From Caenorhabditis remanei (lineage: Eukaryota > Nematoda > Chromadorea > Rhabditida > Rhabditidae): 64,000 nucleotides of DNA. The stretch lies in the NCBI RefSeq assembly GCF_010183535.1, contig NC_071333.1, positions 14,506,587-14,570,586 on the forward strand. Direction: 5' to 3'. Shown here piece after piece: positions 1 to 12,500 of this stretch. How positions within the stretch are numbered: the stretch's first letter is position 1; each line of letters starts with the position of its first letter. The notes under the pieces are model-generated. The model was given only the letters and a program-made list of their open reading frames with translations. It was not told the origin of the DNA and ran no database searches. The position numbers and the translations under genes were made by a program.

Positions 1-26
1 TTTCTCAATGAAACAGAGACTTCTCA

Positions 27-160
27 CGGGCCGGGCCGAATTCAAAAATTTTCTTTACTAGGCAAGCTCGACCCGTTTTGAAACATACTCTAAATTTTCG
101 AAAACTTTCAGAACATACTGTTGAAAAATGAACACCCACTTCTGAATTCGGCACGGCCCG
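27..160. repeat. GC-rich inverted repeat, ~17 bp arms
   Basis: Two GC-rich arms (about 27-43 and 144-160) built on GGGCCGAATTC are inverted copies with one mismatch, separated by about 100 bp of AT-rich sequence. This is the layout of a short fold-back or MITE remnant. No target duplication could be identified. Confidence 0.45.
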
Positions 161-2405
161 ATTTTTGACAAATCTGATGAAATACAGTTTTACTTTTTGA
201 AGTTGAATACTTGGAATTTCCGAAAAATTTTAAAAATCGGAAATTACGGAACTTATCTCAGAAACTGTCAGGCCCTAGTGTATCAACAAAAATAGAGCAT
301 TTATAATTTTTTTAAATTCAATGTATAAATCACTATTCCCAAACATTGTACACCTTGTGACTTCTACTCTTTCTCATTTGTTCCATTAGTCATAAGAAAG
401 AAACTGAATCCAAATCCCTGCCTCTGTCCCATTTTGGCACGCTGTCATGCACACAAACAGAAACACATAGAAACCAAATTCGGGAATGTGAAGGCGGAAG
501 ATGGAGACGACGAGAAAAAGGACGAACGTCGTCTTCGTCAAGTCATAAATGTGGGGAAAAGGTTCATAGAGGTGTGAAAAGTGCACTTCTTGCCATTTCT
601 CGCGCGTCGTCTTTCTTCCGCTTTCTCTACATACTTGAAACATTACTTTCTTTCAAGATGAAAGTTGAAATGTTGATTTTCAAACTTCCAAATTCATTTG
701 AATCGCGGGGGTGTGTCAAATTATCCACAATGTGAAAAAGTGACTAATGCGCGAAGAATTTGATTCGTTTTTTGACCAAGTCTCATTTCCGTCTAATCGA
801 GGTCATTTCTTAATTAGCGAATGCCTAGAACATTCTTTATCACAGTAACTCTTGTTCTGAAAATCTACTTGTCAGCTGTTTAGTTTTTGCATTTTTCTCA
901 AAGCCACCGTGTTTCATAATACGGATTTTCAAAGATTGCATAACAGAACGAGTTTTTGGTATCATATGTTTCTTATCTTTGGATTAGCTAACAAATATTT
1001 TTTAAAATTTAGTCGTATCTAACATCAGACCGCTGTCATAAATTATTCAAAGCGTACAATCTGAGAGGTTTTTTCGAAAGTCAACCCTATAATTTTCATT
1101 CAAAAATAGATGCTCCGTATGCTCATCTCTTCTCTTTTTCCATTCTCAGTTTCTTTTCAGGTAGGTCTCCTTCATTCTCCGTCTGTTGTTTCCTTTATGT
1201 TTTATTCAATTTCCACACTGAACACAGACAATAGAGCCAAACCTAGTCACTTATTCACTCTTCTCTTTGCTACTAATTTTCGATTCAATTCCTCTATTTC
1301 TCTTCTTCCTCTCTGCCCTCTAGCCGGTCCACCACACAACATAATATATATTCATAAATATTCTGGTTCTGAATTTTGCGGTTGACTCGCACTGGAAAAT
1401 CGATGAATATCAGGTTTTTCAAGTAGCCACCATATACGCACACATGATCATTATCGGTCACCCACCCCAAATTATTTTTCGTACAGTTTGAAACTTTTTA
1501 CAAAAAAAGATGAAGAACGAATCATGAAACGTAGAAATGACTATTGTTCAACTTGCATTCTGTTTCAGAGGCGATGTGTAACATTCTTAAACTTTTTTCC
1601 GACTTTCTTTCCTCTTCACATCTCCTCTCACTTTTTTTCAAAACCGTTGAAAGTCTACATAAAAGTTGCCCAAAGCTTTTTGCAAATCCTCTCACGTCAC
1701 AATTATAATGCGAGCATGTTCTCCCTTGAGACTTTGAGTTTGATGCTTCTTGACGCCTCGTTCATATTGGCTCATCTTTCTATTGCCAATTTATTTCCCA
1801 TTCGGCATGGAATTCTTCGTTCGCGTATCATTTTCTACCAATTCCGCAAAGAAGATTTTCTAGTTTTTTGAATACTCAAAATCGTGGGACAAGATTAAAC
1901 TTTTTAGTCTAGATAGTCAATCGTTCATTCAACTTAAAGTATTTTTGACATCCGGTAACTATGAAGGTCAAAATTCATTTTCCCAGCTGCTATAATATTT
2001 ATTCTTATTCATTCGAACATAATTTCCCTCCAGAAATATTCCCATTGTATCAAATTTCCTAATCAGTCAAACAGTTGCATACGAAATGTTGTGATAATCA
2101 TTCCAGACCTTCATTTCCTCCTATTGTTCAGGCCTCCTCACTTCCAACTATACACTGTAAAATAGTTGCAAGTACGTCTGACGTATTATATTGTTAAAAG
2201 TGTCTCCCAAAAATGTGAGAGAAAAACTTCTGTTGAAACAGTCAACTGTCTGTTTGATGTTCGCCTCCCGAGCTTCTTCCTATCCAATCTATAAAACGTG
2301 TTGCACTAACAGTCAACAGAAAACTATCTTTTTCCCTCCCTTTAGTAACTATATATTTCTACAATAAACTTTATTTTCACAATAAACTTTATATTCATAA
2401 TTTCA
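161..2405. other. Non-coding stretch upstream of first gene
   Basis: No open frame here combines length, splice sites and coding-like composition. The open stretches present are pyrimidine-rich and look incidental. The last part is probably the promoter and 5' region of the gene starting at 2410. An upstream exon of that gene could be hidden here, but none could be joined in phase. Confidence 0.5.
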
Positions 2406-2409
2406 GAGT

Positions 2410-2867
2410 ATGAATCGTCCACGAGTGAAAGAGTTCGAGGATGATGACAAAGAGAAGCGTGATAATGCAGAAGCGGCATTCCGTGAGTGGTTGAAGAGAA
2501 AAGCAGCGGAGCCAAAGACTCCAAGAGCGTCACCATCAAGGTAAATTGTTATAAAATTTGCAAAAACATTGAATAGCTTTCTGATTTTAAAGTCAGGAAA
2601 AACTGTTTTCAATGTTTTCAAAGTTTATTTTGTTGTGACGAAATATTGGAAAATAATTTTCATTACTGTGAATATTAGTGATTTAGCTTATGCTGAAATT
2701 GGAAATTTTTCATTTTCAGAGAAGCGATCTCCAAACATTTGAAAGACGAAGCCCGTCAACGTGTTATGAATCAGTGGCACAATAACAAACGGTTTGCGGC
2801 AAAAATGGATGCATATGTCAACGGAAATAGCTCTGCACAGAAGCCAGATGGAAATCAAACTTTGTAG
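2410..2867 (+). CDS. Small acidic/basic protein with MAP9/CCDC34-like motif
   Basis: Two exons, 2410-2540 and 2720-2867, join in phase (split codon AG|A) to give 92 residues. The ATG lies three bases after a TTTCAG acceptor, which suggests trans-splicing directly upstream and supports this start. Residues about 9-31 are a charged helix containing AFREWLKRK. The second exon has a related W-x-x-N-K patch (VMNQWHNNK). AFxxWLxxK is characteristic of microtubule-associated MAP9 and CCDC34-type coiled-coil proteins, so a cytoskeletal or ciliary role is possible, but the protein is much shorter than those families. It may be a small paralogue, or the 3' exons of a longer gene. The 3' region carries AATAAA at 3298. 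Confidence 0.7.
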
Positions 2868-3297
2868 GCAGTGGAAGTCAGACGTTAAAATTGTTTTAAT
2901 AGTCGTTTAGTTATCAATTCATCAAAAATGCTAATAATTTTGTGAGCTTACACTGTAATTTCAATATTTTCATAGCTCGACTGTTACCATCTTTTAAAAC
3001 AAAAAATGTATCCGGTCTACTGCCTAATTAGACATCTAAATTAGTTTTATTCCAAAAATTTTGTCTCCACCACTGAAGCTATGCTTACACTTGCCACGTT
3101 TTCGTGGACATTCATGATCTTTTTTATGTTTTTTTCTTAAGACATACTGACTGGTTTTTTCACCCACTCCTTCTTTTCTCCTTTTTTAAACGTTTAACTC
3201 AAAAAAATCTAGTGTGCAACTCAATTATTCCTGTTTCTCCGTTTTCTGTAGTAATTTTTCATTTGTCATTTTTAAACACAATTTTCTTTTTCAAGTA

Positions 3298-3303
3298 AAT
3301 AAA
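3298..3303 (+). terminator. Poly(A) signal AATAAA
   Basis: A canonical AATAAA lies about 430 nt after the stop of the 92-residue gene, in T-rich sequence. It is the first good plus-strand signal after the stop. Confidence 0.5.
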
Positions 3304-6300
3304 CTGTACATTTATTTTACTTATATTTTTTTTAATTAGTGAAATATCGTTATTGCAAGCATTCAAAAAATAAAAAATTATTTGTTTCAAATTGGTAAAG
3401 CTAGAGTATTGTGCAATTGATTTGGTTTGACACAAACATCTTGTAAAATTAAAATCTATTCTTATATACTTGAGATAACTCAAAAATCTTTTCATTTCAA
3501 AAATTGAATTATATTCTCTTGTGCCATGTAATCATATAATATTTATTAGTTTTTTTTCAGACTAGAGACATTGATACTTCCTCTCAGTTTCCAATTTCAA
3601 AATAAAAAAAACCACACGCACTATCCGCTGAAGTGCCCTTGATCGTTGAGCGTCAGCTGAGAACTAAATTCCCGCAATTTGAATTCAACGTGCCAACCGA
3701 TCATGCGACTGTATTCTGCACTGACCTTTCTCTATGAGAAAAACATGTCAATCAATTCGCGCAGCCAGGGTCGCAGAAAAAAAAGATGTCCAAAGAATCT
3801 TCGAATCTTTCATTACGCGTTACAATACTTCCGATTTCTGATTCAAAATTTTAAACTTATTTGAAAACCAACATCAGTCCCTCACCTGAAAATTGTTATC
3901 AATTTGCTGCCAAAATGCTTCCCACAGCTCTTTTTTCTCTGTTTTCTTTCGAACACCTTTATTTGCTCTGCTCTGTTCGCCAGCTACGCTTTTGTTAGCA
4001 TTTTCCTCATTTTCTGTTTGATATCATTGTTATTCAATTTAGCTTTACCACCGCCACCAGTTTTCCTTCGCTGACCTGGCAAAACAACATTTGCTGGGTA
4101 CTGTAATTTAAACGTAGTCTAACTAACACATCAATCTTTACCGAGTTGGTGCCGATTACAATGGATAATGATTGTTTATCCCGTTTCTTTCGTTTTTTTT
4201 TTCTCTCCGCGTTCACATGACATCATTCCCCTTCAGAAAGGTCAGAAAGGGGTATGTACAGATCTAGAGAATGATTAATCATGGCGAGTGGTGCATTCTC
4301 TCTCGCTTTTTGGTTATTCCTATGCGACCGCATTGCTCTTGGACGGTTTTTGAAAACTTGCGGGTTTTTTGAATGTATCGGTCATATTTGACTATTCAGC
4401 TTTGTGCAAGTGATGGTTGTACATAGTACTGATTTATTTTTAAATAGTGAAATTAGAGTTGTAAAGTTTTTTTCTAAATATCCTCTCTGCAAAACTGACC
4501 CCAAACTTACTTCTTTTTGAAAATTATGTTGTTGTTGTACATCGAAAACTGTAGGACTCGTGACGCCCTTGTGGTTTTCTACTGATTCGATGGGATTGCA
4601 TTGAATTCAAATTTTTACAAACCGGTATGACATTTTAGTTCCTTCTGAAAGGTCGTTCTCAACACCAACAACCTGCCAATTCGAATTTAAATAAGGTTTT
4701 GATACGAACTGTGGTCAAATGGTCAAGACATTAATTTTTGAACTGTTATTCCTTTTTGGATTACCACCCACCGGAAATCAAACCTGTCTGATTAAATTTG
4801 TCATTGAAATGAACTTTTCTTTTGTTTTGCTATTATTTCAATTGTTAGTATGAATTTTGCTCTGCTATCTCAAAATTGTATCATTGACGCGGGTATGACC
4901 CCAAATTGTATATACCAAAAACGGACACCAAGAATCAGTTCAACTCCAACATATCATATGATATTGCTTACTTCTCCTCGTCAACATCTTTAATCTCTTC
5001 CCCTTTCGCTTGCATTTTTAGATCTACACCATAGAAAAAGCCAAATTTTTCATCATTTGTCACTTTTTTTCTTTTTTCACAAGTGTGCTCCCAGAGTTTT
5101 CTCCAAAGTAAACTTTACAAAAAATCTGTGCTAACATGCACTTTTTTGGATTCCCTTTTTTGTTTCAAAAACATTGTCCAATTGGATCCACGTCAAGTTA
5201 TTCAATGATTCAGCTGTCCGGGAGGACTGATTCTTTGTCTCCTGTTTTCTGTTTTCATTTAATTTTCCTCTGGACACTAGACATCAATTTTCAATTCTCT
5301 TTCTTCTAGTTTTTCCTATTCTCTATCCTACCTTTTCTTCTAAATCCACACAATGAGTCTGATGGAGGTTTTCCTTTAGTATTCGCAAGAAAACGGAAAT
5401 TAATCTAGAAAAAGCAGCAGTCCTATTTTCTGATGAAAACATAAGAAAAATGTGAATAGGCGAGCAGAATGAGAAGATATATTGAAAGAGTATGATGATT
5501 CACAAAAATCGTTGGATATTCATGTATCCTTATTTGAAAAGAATGAGAAATGAACGGCAACTTTTAATATTAGATATTTCTAAAACTTTTGGAACTAATG
5601 AAAAACTGGAAATCTAATGTTTGGTATTAGAAGTATACCCATTTTTCTAAATTTTCGAGAATTGGGATGATGCTATAAACGTAAAATTTCGTAATTACAT
5701 CTTATCCTTTTTCGTCATTTGTTTGGTGCAATGGTTCCTGCTTAAAACTGCACTAGCCAGATTATCCGGATCAGCTTACTATTGGATTTGTTATTACCGG
5801 AAAGATCAAAATTTTTCTTTTAGCTGAATGTTTGTCCGGGAAATTGAAAAAGTAAAGTTTTTCCGTTAAGTAATTCCTATTTCTTACAAATAGCCAAACG
5901 TTAGAAGTAGTTTCAAAATTTGAATTGAACAGCCGAGAACTTTGTTCAGTGACATTATCAATGTTTGAATTGTCGCTTATCAAAGGTTAAATTGTATTGG
6001 TGTGCTCTTTACGTTTTGAAATATTTTTATCAATTTAAAAACAAGTTTCCTTTCCCGGTCTTTCACAATTATTTTCGAAATTTTCCGAATATAAATCACT
6101 TTTTTTGAATTAGATCAGAAAAATGTTTTCGATATTCGAAAAATAACAATTTAATGTGAAGAAAAAACGATAACCTCCAATATTGTACTGTCCGACAAGA
6201 GATACATACCAGTTTTTTCATGTCACTTTGTCCGAAAAATACTGTTTGCCGCAAACATCTATGACACCACACACGCACCCCGACAGGCATGAAAAGTCAC

Positions 6301-6566
6301 CGGTTTTTAAGTCGTGCTGCATAAAAAATAAGGTTGAAAACTGTAAATATTTGTCTGTCACATGCACACACTCACTCACTCTCATTTCTTTCGCCTCTTA
6401 AACTGATAAGTACTAATAACTTGAATGTCTTTACTCTCCAGTTGTATTTCTTCTTTTTGTTGTTTTCTGGAATTGCTTGTACGTGGAAAATTTATATTGT
6501 ATTAGTTGTAGATCAAATCAAATAAATTCAATTCCATCGGTCGCAACAACATTAACGTGAACGACG
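3304..6566. other. Intergenic region, nothing resolved
   Basis: No gene, RNA or clear repeat can be supported here. The sequence is AT-rich with many poly-T and poly-A tracts. The distal part is presumably the promoter of the Unkempt-family gene that begins at 6567. Confidence 0.5.
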
Positions 6567-9500
6567 ATGGAATTATCGTCGCTAGCGGATGAAGGTTAGT
6601 TTTTATATAATTTCTTTTACCGAAGATTATTAAAAACTTTCCCTGGTAAAATTTTATATTCAAATGTCTTGAGATTCTGAGAACCTTTTGAACAATTAGC
6701 ACTAAAATGTCGCTTTTTATTCAAGTGCTGAAATTCGACCCTGAGAAAGCCAAAAATTGACGCAGCTGCTGTTTTCTTCAAGAATGCTGAATTTTTTGTC
6801 CCGCATCAGAATTTTATGTGAATGACGTATTCCATTTTCAAAATTAAGTTGATGTCTTATATTATAATATATAACCAGTCTAAGGATTGATTGAATAAAA
6901 AAAAATCCGGAAATTAGTTCTGAAATGTTCTTGGAAATTGATAAACACAACAGAAACCATAAAACCTGTTTTTGTAATGAGGAAAATATGAACACAGTTT
7001 TTTATTGTTCTGATTTGTGCTGGACATGGATTCAAGGAAAATTAGTTTTCAATTATATTCCTTTGAATAATAAGTAAATCAGTGAGAAAAAACGTGTTCG
7101 ATTCGACAGAATACTTTTCATAATAATTGATATTCCTATTTAATTTAATCACAATTTGAGAGGCAATCAAAAACACATTTGTGTTCGTTCTGTTTTTTTC
7201 TGTTTTGAAAAGAAGAAAGGAGAACAATAAAATGTCTGGATGACAGACAAAAAACTTCTCTCATTCATAAAAGAATTTCTGGTCTTCAAAGTTTGTGCAT
7301 TGCTTTTTTTGGTGTGGTTTTTGAAACTTGGAACTGAAACAAAACAGCTTAGCCTTCAATCCGATTCAAAGGATTTATAGATTGTGGTCTAGATATGAAT
7401 TACTCGCACAACCTGAATTGGTTCCAAGTGATTTGATTTATCTTTCCCTCTCCTCCGAACAAACATGTTTATTTTTCTTCTTCTTAGCTCCAGTTCCTCC
7501 CTCCCTCTATCCAATTTCGCATTCATTGATTCTCCAGCTTCTGGGCTCTTACAAATTGCCAAGTGTTTTTTTTGCTGTAAACTTCTCGTGTATTCTTAAA
7601 GGCAACAAGTATTCATACTAACCAACGCAGCCAAGCGCGCGCACGAAGAGACTGACTAGCCGAGCAAGGAGTCACGCGGATTCTTCTTCGTCCCATTTTT
7701 TCTTATAAACACGGTGCTTGCCGTGCTCGTCTTGAACGAACTGAAAACTGAGAGCTTTGTGCTGCCTTTTTTTGACTCGGTTTACGTTATTGGCTCTAAG
7801 AAAACTGAAAAATGCCGACTAGAATTTTCATAAACGAGAAAAAAATTTCTCAGAATTTTTAATGTTTGGGAAAAGTTGAATTCCAGGAATGTTAGAATAA
7901 GAAGATCAGAGAGCGGATAATCTAGAAGATGAAGGAAACTATTTGAAAACATTGTTTTCTTTTGAGGCTTATAAGAAATGATTTCATGTGTCAGAATATA
8001 TTTTTCATGTTCATCGTTCCCAAACTAGCCAAATTTGAACATCACCACTGGCTTCCATCAGGCGTTGTTTATTAGCTTCCTAGTGTTCCGGATTTTTGAA
8101 ATTCTAGACGCGTGTGAAAAAATTGCAGTGTTTGCTGGAACGCGAAAACAAATCATTACGCTCAATCTCTAGACACGACGAGCAACGCTATAATTATTCA
8201 GCTCTTTGAATAGTCTTCAACTAAGCCGATTCCAAGGAAGCAAAAATGTGTTTTTTCCGTATTGGAGCCCTAGAGCCGCTTGGCTCCCATTCGTTCAGTC
8301 TGCTAGAGGATTTTTTGTTGAAACATTTTCTATCTTTTTTTGTATGAGAGCCTAGAATATAGAAGCAGTTAGGAAAGCTCATTAGGATACGCTAGAAATA
8401 CCAAGTAGTCGTTAACAAAAAAAGAAATTGTTTACGAAAATATTCTAATAATGCATATAGATTATTTATTATGAACGCCACTTTTTTTGACTGAAACCCA
8501 AATTGAAAATGTCAGCGTTCATAAACAAATAGAGCTTTCTTTTTTCATAATTTTACGATGGTCTTCAAGTTCATTTGAACGTAGTCATAAATTATGCGAT
8601 ACTGAATTCATTTAAAGTACTCGATTTCAATTATCTACGAAAGTTTCAAATGTGAAGTTTGACTTTATCACCTGTTCCTTTTAAATAGTGTATATCAACA
8701 TGAACTTGTAAAAAACAACCTGCCCAATGGACAAAAACGAAAAACGGATTAAAAATACTTTTAGAATATTGTGTTCCCAGGGATGGAAAAAGGAAAAAAA
8801 TTATGGTCTTTCAATAGTTCGTTTTCTAGTTTTTTGAAAACTCTTGCATATGAAATTTCTCAAACGTTTTCTATCCGTTTTCCAACTCCTACCTGTTTTT
8901 ATGTTCGGTGCTCCTTCTTCCATCTCTCTCTCTCTCTGTCGCTCTCGTTTTTTTCAATTTTTCTGCCTTTGTGCTCACTGAAAAGAAAGAAAAAAAGCTT
9001 CACAAATAGTACGCAGTAGGGTAAAAAAGAACGCCTCTCATTTCTGTTCCCCTCACCCTCCCAACATAAACACAGCTCTGTGAGGCCTGGGGGTCGGCCC
9101 AGGGATAGATAGAGGGGTGCTCGGCGAGCACTGGCCCTCAGGGCTCCAGTTATCGTCTCAGGACGTCTCGTGGTCGGCGGAGGGAAAAAAGAAGCGTGTT
9201 TGTGGCGCGGCGTCTCGTTGTAGGGGCGCCTCGCCAAACCCTACAATACCTCTGCTTTCTGCTCCCATACTCTCTTCTTACTGCTCACGGCTGGGGGGTG
9301 TTTGGGTCAGTCACAAGGCACCCCTCACCCAGAGAAACTCCAGTCCCATTCTATTTATGTTAGCCATCATTCTTTTTTAATCTACATTGCAGTTTTTGAT
9401 TTTCCAGAATAAACATAAACTATTTTTTTCAAAAACTATGAACTGAAAATCAATAGTATCGGAAACTCTTCTTATTAATAGAAAATGATTATCATCACTT

Positions 9501-12500
9501 TCTCTGAAACTTTAATCACAATAAGAACTAATTTTTGTTTTCCTTGAATTCTACGTGTGTTTTCTCACATTACATTCTCTCTGTTCCTTATAATCTTATT
9601 CCGTGCATGTTGGCAAAAAGTCGAAATATAATCAGTTACCAGTCGTTCTTATCAGTTGTTCCTTCACTTCGCCTTCTTCCCCTACAACAACCATCATCGT
9701 CATAGTCGTCCGATCGAAACGGCCTGGAACGCCAATAAACACCACTACAAACAAGATTTTGAAGAGGACGATGTCCGATTTGAGATGAAGAAGCTGTTCG
9801 ATACTTCAAAAGACAGCTACATTGCAACAACGTTTCTTTTGCTTTCCCCGCACGTTTAGGTAATTTATGGCTACAGTAATCAGTCACAAACATTGGGTGG
9901 TTGAAAACTTTAAGGTTTTTTTTGGTATCTGGTCAGACTTTTACATTGATTCTCGGTTTCTTCGAGACATCTAACACGAAAACATTTTAAACTATAAAAT
10001 CTGCTTATTTTGCTGTTATTCCAACATGCAGTGAGCGCTCACATGACATAATAATTTCCCGTTTTTCCACCCATCCAAAAGTCAGCAGTTCTGGAACAAC
10101 CGAAAAAATGTTGTTGAAACTCTCCGGGTTTAGTGTTTTGTCTGCTCAAACTTTTTTTGAAACGCTATCGGTTTTTTTTGTCTGCTGGTGCGGCGTCCTT
10201 TTTTCTGCCCATTTCGATGTCTCCATTTCTGCCAAAACTGCAATAGATGCATGTTGCTTGCCCAGCGTAAACATCACGCGCTGCGAATCAAAATCAGGTC
10301 GTTCCATCTTCAATTTACCGCCACGCCAACAGTTGAGAAAAAAATAGATCGGGGCAGTCCAAAAAAAAAAGAACCCATTTGAAGTTGGGAGGTGTAGAAT
10401 CGAAAGAAATCGGAGGTAGGGAAAATAGTTGAGGGGTAGAGGAAACTGGGGGTGGAGACTTGACAGTCACTGTCCATTCACGTCACTTTTAACGCCATCG
10501 ACAAGATAATTTGTTCAGTTTTGTCGGCCATGTTTTCTTGTTTTGTTCTAAACAACAACAAAACCAACTAATCACTCAATTACTGTACGCCTAGTCCACT
10601 TGTTCTAGAATTTTACTACCGTTCTCTCAAAAATTGGATCCCTATTTTTAAGTCAAATCACATTTTCTGTGTGCCTTCAGTCTTACTGTAATCTACAGTG
10701 ATTTTTTGCAGAATCAAACCGGAGTGGAAGCGATCCGAAGCCGATTGTTTTCAACGCTGGCCAATCGCCGTCGCGACGTCACTCGATGACGGAGACTCAG
10801 CGGCAGAATTCAGTAGGAAGTGGTGGCCAACAACAGAATTCATCTCCGTCGCCGGACGCCTTCTTACAGGAAAAACCTAGTCATCAACAGTGAGTGAGAT
10901 TCAGGCAAAAAAAGGACAATTAATTGGTTTAGCAAAAATGGAATTGGTTTTGGATTTTGAATAGTGTAAACAGTTTCAGCAAACATACAAAGCTGTATTT
11001 GTAGATAAGTGCACTTTTTTTGCAGTTGATTTTTTTTTTGATAATAATTGAGAAAAATAACATTGAGAATATGTGCAACGCCTAAATTCGATGTACAACT
11101 TGTTTCCTCATCCAAAATGTATCCTACGCAAATTTCGTTTCGAAAAATATCGACGAAAACTGATTTCCTTTGTTTATTACTTCTTGGTCTTTCACATTGT
11201 ACACGTTCCCTTCTCCCCTACCCCCAGTCTCACAAAAAACCGAGGGGTGACGGCCGCCGATGCGCGTTGTTTACCACTAGCGCCCACTTTAACCTATCTG
11301 CCACCTCCGCTGAAATACGTGCATCTAGTCATCTTTGCGTCTCGTCACCCGCTGTGCTCACTGCTTTAATATCCGCCTGATCATATGGTCAGTAAGGTAG
11401 AGAGTGTAAGAAAAAGAGAGAAAACCGAGGGAAAGAGAACCTAGGAGGCTTTTTTATAGGCAAACCGATGATGGGAGAATGTTCAAAAGGAAAAATGAAA
11501 AATATGAGAATTGAAAACAAGGAACTTGGTCTTTTTTTTCATTTACGATGCAAATGGGATTGCATTGAAAAAACTAATTATGATGAAATTTCGTTCGATA
11601 ACAAGAAAACAAAAGTTTTTGAATATGATGTTCACTAAATATATCAATATTCTGAGGTGGATGCACTTATAGAAGTTGATAGAAAAACTAAAAAAGACGA
11701 ACTCCAGCGCGCGCGCATGTTTTGACCAAAAAGAAAAGAATGAAGAGGGCAGAGAGAACAGCAAGATGAGGGCAGTGTGCAGCTTTACGAATTAGGCACC
11801 AAACACTATCATTAGAGCGCAAATGCTTGAATTGTTGAAATTTGTGTTGAAGGCATTTCTAGAATTTCAGAGAATCGATATGCAAAATTTTGGGAAATTT
11901 GATAGAACAATTCGATTGTTATCTTTTTGAGTATGTGCTCTGTTATTCTGGAGTTTTCCTCATTTTTGGAATCGTGAAATACGAAGAATTCGCGTGAATT
12001 TCGAATGAACTTGTTTTCGAAAGAACCAACATGACGTTGACATTGGGGAAGGCGGAGTGAAACACATGAAAAAACACACGCTCAGAGGGATTTGAATGAA
12101 AAATGTTATTAAGGGGGGAAATTGAAAATAAAGAGAACAAAATATTCAGCTGCCTGCCTTTTTTTGCAAGTAATGGCTATACAGATAGATGGCATTTTCT
12201 GTAATTCAATTTTTGGGAAAATATTAGGTCGTATTGAATTCAATTCGACTGAAAATTTCTGAATCGATAACCCTACATATTTGATTTCTGTGTTCCTGAA
12301 TTCTGTTTTGAAACTCAAAACTATGGAGTTTACAACTGAAAAGTAACCGTAAATCAACACGTCTTCTTAATTATACGTCTTACATTTCAGTTATCTAAAC
12401 GAGTTTCGTGTAGAAGCATGTCCATTATTCAAACAACATCAGTGTCAACAACATCGCCCGTTTACTTGTTTCAAGTGGCATTTTGCAAATCAGAGGAGAC

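Noticed and set aside
386..643. Open frame on the minus strand near the left end
   Set aside because: No splice context, no family resemblance and composition like the flanking spacer; treated as incidental.
1110..1871. Plus-strand open frames upstream of the first gene
   Set aside because: Pyrimidine-rich translation (Phe, Ser, Leu) typical of non-coding worm sequence, and no phase-compatible junction to 2410.
8771..9380. Open frames across the GC-rich island on both strands
   Set aside because: They overlap each other, have no splice partners and coincide with hairpin-forming sequence; open mainly because of GC bias.
9656..9859. Possible alternative first coding exon of unk
   Set aside because: The frame reaches TAG exactly at the apparent donor and does not supply the one-base overhang that exon 2 needs.
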